Of a stretch of 46,408 nt of DNA, positions 25,525-33,008 are shown in pieces. The notes below the pieces were generated by a model, which made no database searches, was not told the origin of the DNA, and saw only the letters and a list, made by a program, of their open reading frames with translations. Both the position numbers and the translations under genes were made by a program. The stretch is taken from the NCBI GenBank assembly GCA_018895275.1, contig JAHIOQ010000051.1, positions 1-46,408 on the forward strand. The letters are read 5' to 3'. The DNA is from Candidatus Omnitrophota bacterium (lineage in GTDB: Bacteria > Omnitrophota > Gorgyraeia > B26-G9). The stretch's first letter is position 1; each line of letters starts with the position of its first letter.

Positions 25525-26076
25525 ATGCCAATTTTGACACAAAGAAATGTCCAAGCTATTTTGTGCGAGCTCGAGAAAAGAATAGAAGGCAGCTTCGGGG
25601 TTGTGAATGCCATGCGGCAAGATTCTACTAATTTTGAACAGTGGGTGCAAATTGAAATGTGTGGCATTCTGAATGGATATATCGATAATAGAGATACGAT
25701 CGTAATTGAAAGGGGTGGAAATTTTGATATACGTATTTGTGGTAATAACGATGATGTTACCAAAGTGGTAATTGAAATTAAAATTATTCGGAGTGGGAAT
25801 GCCGACATGCCAAGAGTAATAGCAGATGTAGATAATCTAAATGCTTTTGTATCAGATAATCCCGCTCTCGAGAGGGCCTTTTTGGCTGTTGTTTATAGAA
25901 GGCCGCATCAAGAGAACGAGCCTGAGTTCTATATTAATCAAATAAGCGTATATATAAGGAATCTATTAGAGAATCAGCCCCAAGTAATAGAGCAAGAAGG
26001 ATTTTGTTTGGTTGATAATAACGGGGAAAATATTAAAGTCGTTCTGTATTTAAATCGCTGGGGTGGTGCTCAATAG
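25525..26076 (+). CDS. PD-(D/E)XK nuclease-like protein
   Basis: A 183-residue protein starting at the ATG behind GAGGAGG. It shows a nuclease-like core: E44 in WVQIEMCGIL, D68 in GGNFDIRI, and E84-x-K86 in VVIEIKII, the order and spacing of the PD-(D/E)XK fold. No partner methyltransferase, helicase or toxin module is beside it. A defence role is possible given the WYL regulator next door, but that is inference; I do not recognise a precise family. Confidence 0.65.
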   Translation: MPILTQRNVQAILCELEKRIEGSFGVVNAMRQDSTNFEQWVQIEMCGILNGYIDNRDTIVIERGGNFDIRICGNNDDVTKVVIEIKIIRSGNADMPRVIADVDNLNAFVSDNPALERAFLAVVYRRPHQENEPEFYINQISVYIRNLLENQPQVIEQEGFCLVDNNGENIKVVLYLNRWGGAQ

Positions 26077-26179
26077 AACGCCACAAAAATTCCTGCTTAG
26101 ATTTTAAATACGCGACATATTCTTGTTGTAACCACAAGTAAAATCATATTAATTAGCTTTTTAAAAACGAAGACAATCG

Positions 26180-26207
26180 TTGCATAAACTTTACCCCGTG
26201 GTAATAT
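26180..26207 (+). promoter_or_regulatory. Promoter giving a leaderless WYL-regulator mRNA
   Basis: TTGCAT (26180-26185), a 16-bp spacer, then TAATAT (26202-26207). The ATG of the regulator is at 26214, about where transcription should start, and there is no ribosome binding site. The mRNA is therefore probably leaderless. Confidence 0.55.
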
Positions 26208-26213
26208 ATAGAC

Positions 26214-27158
26214 ATGGCGCTTCCCAAAAAAGGGTCGTACGACAAAAAGTTTTTTCGTCTTTTGTTTATCTTAAATAAACTTGACCGCGGGGAAAGGGTT
26301 TCTACGCGGTTTCTTGCCAAGGAATTTAACGTCAGTATCCGCACTATCCAGCGCGATATGGATCTACTTAACGGAACCGGTTTCCTGATCACCTCCATTG
26401 ATAAGGGCACTTATTTTTTTGAACAAGGATTTTCCCTGCGTAAAATCCAGCTTAGCGGGGAAGAGGCATCGTTGCTTTCCTTTATGTATGAGATTACCCT
26501 GTCATTGGGCTCAAATTTTGAGGGTATTTTCAAAAAAGTCCTTTCAAAGGTTATCCAAAATGAGCAGTCATATCCTTATTACGCTAAAATACCGCATTCT
26601 TTAGCGTCTTCCGGAAAACTTCCTTTTATAAAAGAGCTGGAAGGCGCAGTTAGCGATAACTGTAAGATAAATATAAAATATAAAAAAGATGAGACAACAA
26701 AAGAGTATTGTTTATGGCCGCTTAAGATAATTTTTTTTGACGGTTTCTGGTATCTTTTAGCGCAGACCGGTAAAGGTAAGAACATCTGTAAATTCCGGCT
26801 CGATAGGATTGAAGATGTAGAAGTGCTTAATGGATATTTTACCCCACCAGAGAACATAAAGACCATGCTAGATGAGAGCGTGAACATCTGGTTCTCGGAA
26901 AAGAAGAAAAATAAGGCAACAGTGCATATAGACAGTGATATAGCCGATTATTTTAAACAGAGAGAATACTTCCCTTCTCAGAAAATAGTAAAGAAAAATA
27001 AGGATGGTTCGCTAATCATTGAAACCCGGTATTCGGATCCCGAAGAAGTGAGCCATACGATAATAATGCATTGGGTGCCGCATATTAAAGTAACTGCGCC
27101 GCAAGCGTTAAAAGATACAATAAAAGCTAAAATTAACCAATACTTGCGGCAGATATAA
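26214..27158 (+). CDS. WYL-domain transcriptional regulator (YafY type)
   Basis: A DNA-binding regulator of 314 residues. The N-terminal helix-turn-helix (RVSTRFLAKEFNVSIRTIQR, about residues 26-45) is followed by a WYL domain (KEYCLWPLKIIFFDGFWYLL, then KFRLDRIEDVEVL) that usually senses a nucleotide or nucleic-acid ligand, and a WCX C-terminal extension. WYL regulators frequently control DNA-damage and phage-defence genes. The downstream gene has a palindrome at its promoter that could be the operator. Confidence 0.92.
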   Translation: MALPKKGSYDKKFFRLLFILNKLDRGERVSTRFLAKEFNVSIRTIQRDMDLLNGTGFLITSIDKGTYFFEQGFSLRKIQLSGEEASLLSFMYEITLSLGSNFEGIFKKVLSKVIQNEQSYPYYAKIPHSLASSGKLPFIKELEGAVSDNCKINIKYKKDETTKEYCLWPLKIIFFDGFWYLLAQTGKGKNICKFRLDRIEDVEVLNGYFTPPENIKTMLDESVNIWFSEKKKNKATVHIDSDIADYFKQREYFPSQKIVKKNKDGSLIIETRYSDPEEVSHTIIMHWVPHIKVTAPQALKDTIKAKINQYLRQI

Positions 27159-27230
27159 ACTATTATTGTTATTTCCCGCGTCTTTTAACAGCAATAATTT
27201 CCCAAAAATACTTTCTAAGACGACATAACC

Positions 27231-27253
27231 TTGTCGCATGACAATGGTATACT
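27231..27253 (+). promoter_or_regulatory. Promoter with TTGTC-GCAT-GACAA palindrome
   Basis: The -10 box TATACT is at 27248-27253, without a clear -35. TTGTC (27231-27235) and GACAA (27240-27244) form an inverted repeat in the spacer region. A poor -35 combined with a palindrome is what a regulated promoter looks like; the adjacent WYL protein is the obvious candidate, by inference. Confidence 0.45.
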
Positions 27254-27285
27254 TGGCTATGGTTATAACAAAAAGGATGGATTAA

Positions 27286-27930
27286 ATGGATATTAAAATT
27301 GATAAGGATTTATTAAGAAGTTGGTGTGAGATGGAAGATAGTAACGATTATCTGGAAAGGATGGGGGCATTTTCCAACAACGTTCCAGAAGGAAAATTTG
27401 AGGTTTTGTCGGAGGAGTATGAGCAATGTTTGAAGGAGCGTATTGCTTATTGCAAAGGGGTTCTCAATGCGTATAAAGATGCCTTCATCTATTATGCCCT
27501 GGCTGAGCTTTATAACCGAAGAGATTCCGATGAATCTCCGAAATATCTTTATAAGAAAGCGGTTCGCTACTATTGTATTAAGGCAGTGCGGCTAGATAGG
27601 AGATACGCTCCTGCTTGGGCGCTATTGGCTTATGCTTACTCTTGGATTGCTTTGTTTGGCGGGGATACCGGCGCTATGATCGCAGGTATAGAGGTAACTC
27701 CTATTAAAAATGAAACTGAGATAGAAAACGTTTTCTCCCCCAGCCTGTTAGGAAAATTGTCCGAAGACCAGAAGGGGAAATTAAGATGTATCGAGAGGGC
27801 GATTTATTGTATCCGCAAGACATTAAAAATAGACCCATCGAATAAAGCTTATCAATTGCTTCTCAAGCAATATTGCCATGAGAGGAACGAGGAGTATAAA
27901 CCTGAGAATCTGCCAAGGAGATTAATGTGA
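27286..27930 (+). CDS. TPR-like protein, unknown function
   Basis: A 214-residue helical protein behind GGATGG. Helix pairs resembling TPR units include FIYYALAELYNRRDS, LYKKAVRYYCIKAVRLDRRY, APAWALLAYAYSWIALFG and RAIYCIRKTLKIDPSNKAYQ. No signal, membrane helix or catalytic motif is evident. It overlaps the start of a broken secretory peptide gene (GTG inside its stop), so the two were once one operon. Confidence 0.7.
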   Translation: MDIKIDKDLLRSWCEMEDSNDYLERMGAFSNNVPEGKFEVLSEEYEQCLKERIAYCKGVLNAYKDAFIYYALAELYNRRDSDESPKYLYKKAVRYYCIKAVRLDRRYAPAWALLAYAYSWIALFGGDTGAMIAGIEVTPIKNETEIENVFSPSLLGKLSEDQKGKLRCIERAIYCIRKTLKIDPSNKAYQLLLKQYCHERNEEYKPENLPRRLM

Positions 27931-28120
27931 AATATTTCTTTTTAACGTTGGTATCATTATTGTTCATTTGAATGCTAATAGCGAATTCAAAGGATTCCCG
28001 AAATTCATCTGGTACACCGAAAAGAAAAATGATAAAGACACAAAACATCTGACCCAGGAAGAACGAAAGCAGTTTATTCGCATTATCAGAATATCTTTCT
28101 TTGTTCAAATGAGAAATTAG
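27927..28120 (+). pseudogene. Frameshifted small secreted or membrane protein
   Basis: AAGGAG leads to a GTG at 27927 overlapping the previous stop. The first frame reads MKYFFLTLVSLLFI, a signal-peptide-like start, then stops at 27971. A second frame continues without interruption through NANSEFKGFPKFIWYTEKKN and ends TQEERKQFIRIIRISFFVQM-RN at 28120. A one-base indel near 27965 would join them into a protein of about 64 residues. I do not recognise the family. Confidence 0.5.
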
Positions 28121-28366
28121 TCTTTCTGTAACTTTTGCGCGGGTAATGATAAAATGCTGTTAAACGTGGATAAACACAGATTGTTAAAGATGAACACAGT
28201 TTTTTTGAGTGGCGCATGAATTTATTATATCTTATTATAAAATAGGTGGTTGTATGTTTGAAAATTAGAAAAAAGGCCAAAAATAACATAGTATTGTAAG
28301 GTATGGATATGGGGGGGGCAGCCGCGTGTTCTTTCAGGATTAGCCAAGGTGATTTGTCAATAGTTT
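28121..28366 (+). repeat. Composite repeat R2 ... R1 (copy C)
   Basis: R2 (28121-28161) is TCTTTCTGTAACTTTTG then AATGATAAAATGCTGTT. R1 (28339-28366) is ATTAGCCAAGGTGA then TTTGTCAATAGTTT. The order and strand are the same as in copy A, but with 177 bp of unrelated AT-rich sequence between them instead of 30. Confidence 0.7.
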
Positions 28367-28376
28367 GCAGGCTGGA

Positions 28377-28433
28377 GCTATTTCCGCTATAAGCATTTTT
28401 CGCAGATTTTTGCTAAAAAACCATTTATTCCTC
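28377..28433 (-). repeat. 58-bp dispersed repeat R3, copy 2 (inverted)
   Basis: The reverse complement starts GAGGAATAAATGG and ends GCGGAAATAGC. It is almost identical to 429-486 on the plus strand, 28 kb away, and begins 10 bp after an R1 copy. The stretch 28434-28673 holds no gene I can support. Confidence 0.8.
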
Positions 28434-28673
28434 TCACAAAGTTCACCGGTTCTGTCAAATACTTAACCACGGAAGCACGGAAATATGGAAAAGGTCAATT
28501 CACTACTCTTTTTATCTTTATGTCAAATTTACTTGGGGTGAATTTCGCATTCTTGACCTGTCAAAAACCGCTCTCAGTCGAGCAAGTTGGGGTAAAATGT
28601 TTTTCGTCGATCCTTTTTCTCGTCGGTATTTTTACAAGGGAAATGCCTCGACCCATTTTTCTCTACACGCCAA

Positions 28674-29080
28674 GTAGAGAGCAGGCGCGCGCCAACCACG
28701 TTTCCTGCTCCCCCTCTAAAATTCCGTACGTCGGGTTTTCCCCAGTACGGCTTCAAACTGGAATTCAGTTACGACCTTCGCTACTATATACATAGTTTAA
28801 GCGCAAGACCCGCGTTCACCATTTATACCGCAACTTATACGTAACTAAAGCCTGCCTGATATACCCCATTATAGCTCAAATTGAGCAGTTTAACGAGGCT
28901 GCAGAGTTCGCTTTGTGTTATTCAATCCACAACTACGTCCCACAGGTTTGCTTGCCCTTCACCGACAAGGACGTTTACTTTCGAGCTTTCGCCTCCCGAG
29001 TCACCTCAAAGAAGCGTCGAATATAACTACACGGACAAACAGCCAATTCCCGTGACTGGACTTTCACCAGTAAGACACAC
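28674..29080 (-). ncRNA. Group II intron-like RNA without an encoded protein (likely degenerate)
   Basis: Read on the minus strand, 28721-28754 is a 34-nt domain V-like hairpin: AAGCCGTAC, then TGGGGAAAACCC, then GACGTACGG. That matches the group II consensus (AGCCGUAY...GAAA...ACGUACGG), with the AGC triad and the CG bulge. Domain VI follows as a hairpin with arms GAGCAGG and CCTGCTC (28674-28717). Upstream is domain I-like sequence, including TACTGGTGAAAGTCCAGTCA (29052-29071), and GTGTG at 29076-29080 is a candidate 5-prime end. No reverse transcriptase ORF is present and domain IV is nearly absent. The triad's partner bases after ACGTACGG are AATT where the family usually has TT, so the element is probably inactive. 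About 407 nt is short for a complete intron. Confidence 0.6.
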
Positions 29081-29240
29081 AGCATTATGGGCTGCGAACA
29101 AAGATCACAAAGTCTTTTATTTTTAAGTAATATCTCAGTTTACGACTCCTGAAATCTCTTCTTTTATTAGCGCTTTACTGAAATAATTTTTTCCCCTTTA
29201 TCTTCCTTCTCCGTGTCTGTTTCATGCGATTCTCATAACT

Positions 29241-29270
29241 GATTTGTCAATAGTTTAGACCCGACCCCGC
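29241..29270 (+). repeat. Dispersed repeat R1, copy 4, overlapping the RAYT 3-prime end
   Basis: GATTTGTCAATAGTTT followed by AGACCCGACCCCGC. On the minus strand it supplies the last codons and the TGA stop of the RAYT gene (GSGLNY-stop). This ties the R1 family to the transposase gene. The flanking stretch 29081-29240 has no recognisable gene. Confidence 0.75.
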
Positions 29271-29843
29271 GCCTTCACTTTTGTTATGGCCTTTTTTATC
29301 TGGATTATGTTCATCATTATCCCATGTCGCAGGATTATTGACAATATATTCGCGGATTTTGTGTAACGATTTATTGTTTTGAATAATATGGTCGTAGAAA
29401 GATCGTTGCCAAATATGCATAGGCATGTGAATATTATTTCGTTTCAGATAATTCAAATATTCCATGGTAGATTTTGATTTAAACGAACAGATAATATCAG
29501 AAATCGTAGGGGAGGGGCTTGCCTCCTCCCGTTTATCAATATTATTAATAATCATAATACCATGGATATGATTGGGCATAATGATGTATTGATCCAATGC
29601 AACATTTTCGTATTGATTAGGAATATCATTCCATCGGTTATCAATGATTTGACCGATTGTTGATAAATTTATATTATTACGGGCGGACACAAGGCCCGCC
29701 CCTACAATATTTTTATATTCACCAAATATATTTGACCGATTATATGAACAAATTGTTACGAAATACCAACCGCTATTTGAATAATCATATTCTTTTAATC
29801 TTGTTGGTTTGCGTTTTGGATATTTATTCATTATTTTTGCCAT
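29247..29843 (-). CDS. REP-associated tyrosine transposase (RAYT, Y1/HUH family)
   Basis: A single-strand DNA transposase of the IS200-like RAYT family, 198 residues. DYSNSGWYFVTICSYNR opens the fold, MPNHIHGI carries the HxH metal site, WQRSFYDHII follows, and IREYIVNNP holds the catalytic tyrosine. A palindrome encoding VGAGLVSARNN interrupts the sequence after FGEYKN in frame. The C-terminal GAGSGLNY comes from the R1 repeat. There is no ribosome binding site; an ATG at 29831 is also possible. All catalytic residues are present, so it could be active. Confidence 0.85.
   Translation of the reverse strand: MAKIMNKYPKRKPTRLKEYDYSNSGWYFVTICSYNRSNIFGEYKNIVGAGLVSARNNINLSTIGQIIDNRWNDIPNQYENVALDQYIIMPNHIHGIMIINNIDKREEASPSPTISDIICSFKSKSTMEYLNYLKRNNIHMPMHIWQRSFYDHIIQNNKSLHKIREYIVNNPATWDNDEHNPDKKGHNKSEGAGSGLNY
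29679..29706. repeat. GC-rich palindrome inside the RAYT gene
   Basis: GGGCGG (29681-29686) and CCGCCC (29696-29701) form the arms of a palindrome bounded by AC and CTACAAT. It is a GC-rich island inside AT-rich coding sequence and keeps the frame open. A related sequence (GTAGGGACAGCCCC...) lies in the second RAYT remnant. Confidence 0.6.
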
Positions 29844-29989
29844 AACTATGTTAGCACCAGAAATAATTCTATGATAATTTTATATAGACCTTTCAAAATT
29901 ATATATAATAAATATATTAAGCATTAAAATAAAGATTTTATTTTGTATATAAAAACTCTGCAAAATTCCTTCCCCGGCGCGCATATATA

Positions 29990-30283
29990 CTATTTTAATC
30001 CGGATATTTCATGATACGCATGAAATATGCGTCCTATAGCAGCAGTGTATACAAAAACACCTTGTTTTTCAACTGGTTTTTTTATTTGTTTTGTAACGGC
30101 AGATTTGAAAGAACCGATAACAATGGGTAAATTATTTTTTGTGTTTTTATTAGCGGACAGGGCAGTGCCTGCTACGCACCCCTCCTTCGTCGGGGCTGTC
30201 CCTACAGGATTTTTTATAATTATTATCCCATGTAAATAATTTGACATGATTATGAATTTATCTAATTCAATATTTGGTAAATG
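29990..30283 (-). pseudogene. RAYT transposase remnant
   Basis: On the minus strand the frame reads HLPNIELDKFIIMSNYLHGI, matching the RAYT core NIELDxFIIMPNHxHGI with the first metal-binding His changed to Tyr. Then comes VGTAPTKEGCVAGTALSANK (a palindromic insert), then KNNLPIVIGSFKSAVTKQI, the typical next helix. The N-terminal third and the catalytic tyrosine segment are missing, so it is inactive. Its last codons (HAYHEISGLK) are read from a REP palindrome. 29844-29989 is AT-rich and without a gene. Confidence 0.65.
30002..30031. repeat. REP-like palindrome at the end of the RAYT remnant
   Basis: ATATTTCATG (30004-30013) and CATGAAATAT (30019-30028) form a 10-bp palindrome with a 5-nt loop, preceded by GG as in the copy at 596-624. 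Confidence 0.65.
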
Positions 30284-30304
30284 GTCTCCCTACTATTTTC
30301 TCTC

Positions 30305-30393
30305 TACCCGCCTGTCCTCCGTAGCTTTCCTGAACCTCGAAGCCTTCATGACCCTCGAAGTCTTGACGAAGTAGGTAGCGTAGGAGGTCTATC
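30305..30393. repeat. Short repeats downstream of ribF
   Basis: CCTCGAAG occurs twice 18-19 bp apart (near 30335 and 30353), each followed by a CTT...GA motif. CTCCGTAG and GTAGCG...GGAGG form loose outer arms. It resembles degenerate palindromic elements and overlaps the end of ribF; no clear terminator is visible there. Confidence 0.35.
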
Positions 30394-31333
30394 CCCCAAA
30401 CAACTTCCTTACCTTTTTCTCATCCCTTCGCAGCTGCCGCACAAGCATTTCATGTCCGGAAAATTTCTTGTCCTCCCGGATACGCCGGATAAAGAATATT
30501 TCCACGTGTTCGTTATAGATATCCTTGCGGAAGTTAAACAAATGCACCTCTATAGTGGGAATTGTCTGCCTGGCGTAAAATGTCGGCCGCGTGCCGATAT
30601 AGAGCATGCCCTTGCGCAGCCTGCCCTGCAGCCTTACCTTTACGGCGTAGACACCGTTCGGCGGCAATGCCTCCTGGTGCGGCCGGATGTTTGCCGTGGG
30701 ATAGCCCAGCTTGCTTCCGCGGCGGTCGCCTTTAACCACTGTGCCGAGGATACTGAACTGCCTGCCCAAAAGCGCGCGGGCTATATCCAGCCTGCCATTG
30801 CCCAAGGATTCGCGGATTAAAGAACTGCTGATAACCTCTCCAGCACGCTTTAATGCCGGGACAACGGTAAGTTTATAATTAAACCGCTCTCCCTGCTGTT
30901 TAAGCAGCTCGATATTCCCCAGCCGGTCCCGGCCGAAATTGAACTTTTCGCCCACGACAACCCAGGATGCGTTCAAGGTATCTTTAAGAAATTTTTTTAT
31001 GAATTCTTCCGCGCTCAGACGCGCGAAGCTTTTGTTGAAATCAACCACGCAGCAGGCGTCCGGGTTAAACCGGGAAATCAGCTGCAGGCGGTGTTCGAGG
31101 CTGGTCAGAAGCGCCGGGATTCTATGCGGTGCGGTAATCCTTAAAGGATGCGGGAAAAAGGTCAAAATAATGCTTGTACCCTTCTGCCGCCGCGCGATGG
31201 CCACGGTGCGCTTGATAACCGCCTGATGCGCAAGGTGAACGCCGTCAAAGGTACCGATCGCCACAACAAACGGCGGCCGCAGTTTCATCTTCTTAAAATT
31301 CTTACAAGCATGAATGTCAAAGATTCGCACCAT
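30389..31333 (-). CDS. ribF: Bifunctional riboflavin kinase / FAD synthetase
   Basis: Makes FMN from riboflavin and then FAD. The N-terminal nucleotidyltransferase domain shows VVAIGTFDGVHLAHQAVI and FFPHPLRIT (about residues 24-70). The C-terminal flavokinase domain has GVVKGDRRGSKLGYPTANI (about residues 195-213) and ends near EDKKFSGHEMLVRQLRRDEK. At 314 residues it is complete. It lies 8 bp after truB as the last gene of the rbfA-nrnA-truB-ribF operon. No FMN riboswitch is present. Confidence 0.95.
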   Translation of the reverse strand: MVRIFDIHACKNFKKMKLRPPFVVAIGTFDGVHLAHQAVIKRTVAIARRQKGTSIILTFFPHPLRITAPHRIPALLTSLEHRLQLISRFNPDACCVVDFNKSFARLSAEEFIKKFLKDTLNASWVVVGEKFNFGRDRLGNIELLKQQGERFNYKLTVVPALKRAGEVISSSLIRESLGNGRLDIARALLGRQFSILGTVVKGDRRGSKLGYPTANIRPHQEALPPNGVYAVKVRLQGRLRKGMLYIGTRPTFYARQTIPTIEVHLFNFRKDIYNEHVEIFFIRRIREDKKFSGHEMLVRQLRRDEKKVRKLFGG

Positions 31334-31341
31334 AAATATCT

Positions 31342-32025
31342 CTATGCCTCAAGGAGCTTGTCCAAAACCGCATCACTATCCATCTGCTTGATGTCCGCGA
31401 CCGCAAGCGCCTGCGCCACCGAATAAGCGCCGCAGGCCATGCGGCGCAAGGCGCTCATATGAGCCCCGCAGCCGAGCCGGTTTCCGATATCTTCGCATAA
31501 GGTGCGCACGTAAGTGCCTTTTGAGCAATGCACGTTAAAATGGATATGCGGCAGCTGAATATCTTCGATATGTATGCGGAAAATCGTAATCTCCTGCGCC
31601 GGACGGCTGACTTCGATTCCCTTTCTCGCCAGCTTATACAGCTTCTTTCCGTTGATTTTTTTCGCGGAGACCATCGGCGGAACCTGCTGTATGCGGCACT
31701 GGAAGCCGCCGAAAACTTCTTCAATCTCCTGCCGCGAAAAATCCCGCACCGGCTCCTGCCCGGTTACCGTACCGGTACTGTCCGCGGTTGTCGTTGTCAC
31801 GCCCAGGGTCAGCCGCACGTCGTATTTCTTGTCGGTATTGATAAAGCTTTGCGCCTTTTTCGTGGCTTTACCGATAAGCATAATCAAAAGCCCGGTAGCC
31901 ATGGGGTCAAGCGTACCCGTGTGCCCGATCTTCCTAATACCGAGTTTGCGGCGCAGGATGTTCACAACGTCATGCGAGGTCATTCCCTGGGCTTTATCAA
32001 CCAGTAAAATCCCTTCGCTTCTCAT
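31342..32025 (-). CDS. truB: tRNA pseudouridine-55 synthase
   Basis: Modifies U55 in the T loop of tRNAs. GILLVDKAQGMTSHDVVNIL opens the protein; the catalytic aspartate is in GHTGTLDPMATGLL (about residues 36-49), with HCSKGTYVRTLCEDIG further on. At 227 residues it is shorter than the E. coli enzyme (about 310), mainly because the C-terminal PUA domain is missing. Its ATG overlaps the nrnA stop (ATGA). Confidence 0.95.
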   Translation of the reverse strand: MRSEGILLVDKAQGMTSHDVVNILRRKLGIRKIGHTGTLDPMATGLLIMLIGKATKKAQSFINTDKKYDVRLTLGVTTTTADSTGTVTGQEPVRDFSRQEIEEVFGGFQCRIQQVPPMVSAKKINGKKLYKLARKGIEVSRPAQEITIFRIHIEDIQLPHIHFNVHCSKGTYVRTLCEDIGNRLGCGAHMSALRRMACGAYSVAQALAVADIKQMDSDAVLDKLLEA

Positions 32026-33008
32026 CCCTGTTTTTGCTCCTGGAAAATCTTTTTGATCTGCCGCAAAAGAAGCTTTTCCGCTTCTTCCATGTTCTTCTCA
32101 ATCACGCAGCCGCTCGCCGCGTAGTGCCCGCCGCCGCCGAAATGCTTCGCCAGCTTATTCACGTCGATATCCGTCTTTGAACGCAGGCTCACCTTTACCG
32201 TGTTGCCATGGCTGACTTCGCGCAGGAAGGCAACGACCTCCGCGCCTTCGACCATGCGCACGAAATCGATAAAGTCATCCGTGCTCTGGTGCGAAAGCTT
32301 GTTCCTTTTGAGCATCGCGTCCGTAACCTTGAACCAGACGAATTTGCCGTCTTTGGAGCGCTGCAGGTTGGACAAGACCTCGGCGAGCAGCTTTAACGTT
32401 TCAAACGATTTCGTCTCGTAAATATACTCGTAAACCTTGGTCGGATTGATGTTGTATTGCAAAAGCTCCGCGGCGATTTTATGCGTTGCCGCCGTAGTAT
32501 TCGAATAATGGAACGAGCCCGTATCGGTCATGATCGCCACGTAGATACACTGCGCGCTGGCGCCGTCCAAGGGGATATTACTGCCTTTGAACAGACCGTA
32601 AACCATCTCTCCCACGGAGGAGGCCTTGAAATCAACCCAGTTGATGTTGCCGAAATGCTCATTGCTGATATGATGGTCGATGTTAATGATATATTCCCCC
32701 TTGCCGAGCAGTTGTTTTACCTTTCCGATTCTTTCCAGTGTCGGGCAATCGAGGATAACCGCCGCGTCAAAGGTAATATCCTCCACCGCCGCGTCGATGC
32801 CGCTTTCAACCGTCTCGATTCCCGGCAGGAAGGCCAGGTTACCGGGCACGGCATCGGCGTTAATAATGCGTACCGACTTGCCGAACGTCTTTAATAAGTT
32901 GGCCATCGCGATTTGACTGCCGATAGAATCACCCTCGGGATGGATATGGGCGACAATCAAAAACCGCTGATATTGTTTTATAATCTCCAAAATCTGCTTC
33001 TTAATCAT
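32022..33008 (-). CDS. nrnA: DHH phosphoesterase, NrnA-type nanoRNase / pAp phosphatase
   Basis: Degrades short oligoribonucleotides and 3-prime-phosphoadenosine 5-prime-phosphate. AHIHPEGDSIGSQIA (metal site), DCPTLERIG, NIDHHISN (the DHH motif) and GGGHYAASGC (DHHA1 substrate site) are all present. The start is ATG at 33008, overlapping the rbfA stop by 8 bases with GGAAGG upstream; the frame continues to 33062 but only inside rbfA. The product is 328 residues, normal for the family. Confidence 0.92.
   Translation of the reverse strand: MIKKQILEIIKQYQRFLIVAHIHPEGDSIGSQIAMANLLKTFGKSVRIINADAVPGNLAFLPGIETVESGIDAAVEDITFDAAVILDCPTLERIGKVKQLLGKGEYIINIDHHISNEHFGNINWVDFKASSVGEMVYGLFKGSNIPLDGASAQCIYVAIMTDTGSFHYSNTTAATHKIAAELLQYNINPTKVYEYIYETKSFETLKLLAEVLSNLQRSKDGKFVWFKVTDAMLKRNKLSHQSTDDFIDFVRMVEGAEVVAFLREVSHGNTVKVSLRSKTDIDVNKLAKHFGGGGHYAASGCVIEKNMEEAEKLLLRQIKKIFQEQKQG

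Noticed and set aside
28520-29126. Two plus-strand frames (28520-28795 and 28881-29126)
   Set aside because: They run antisense to the group II intron-like RNA, have no ribosome binding site and no recognisable domain.
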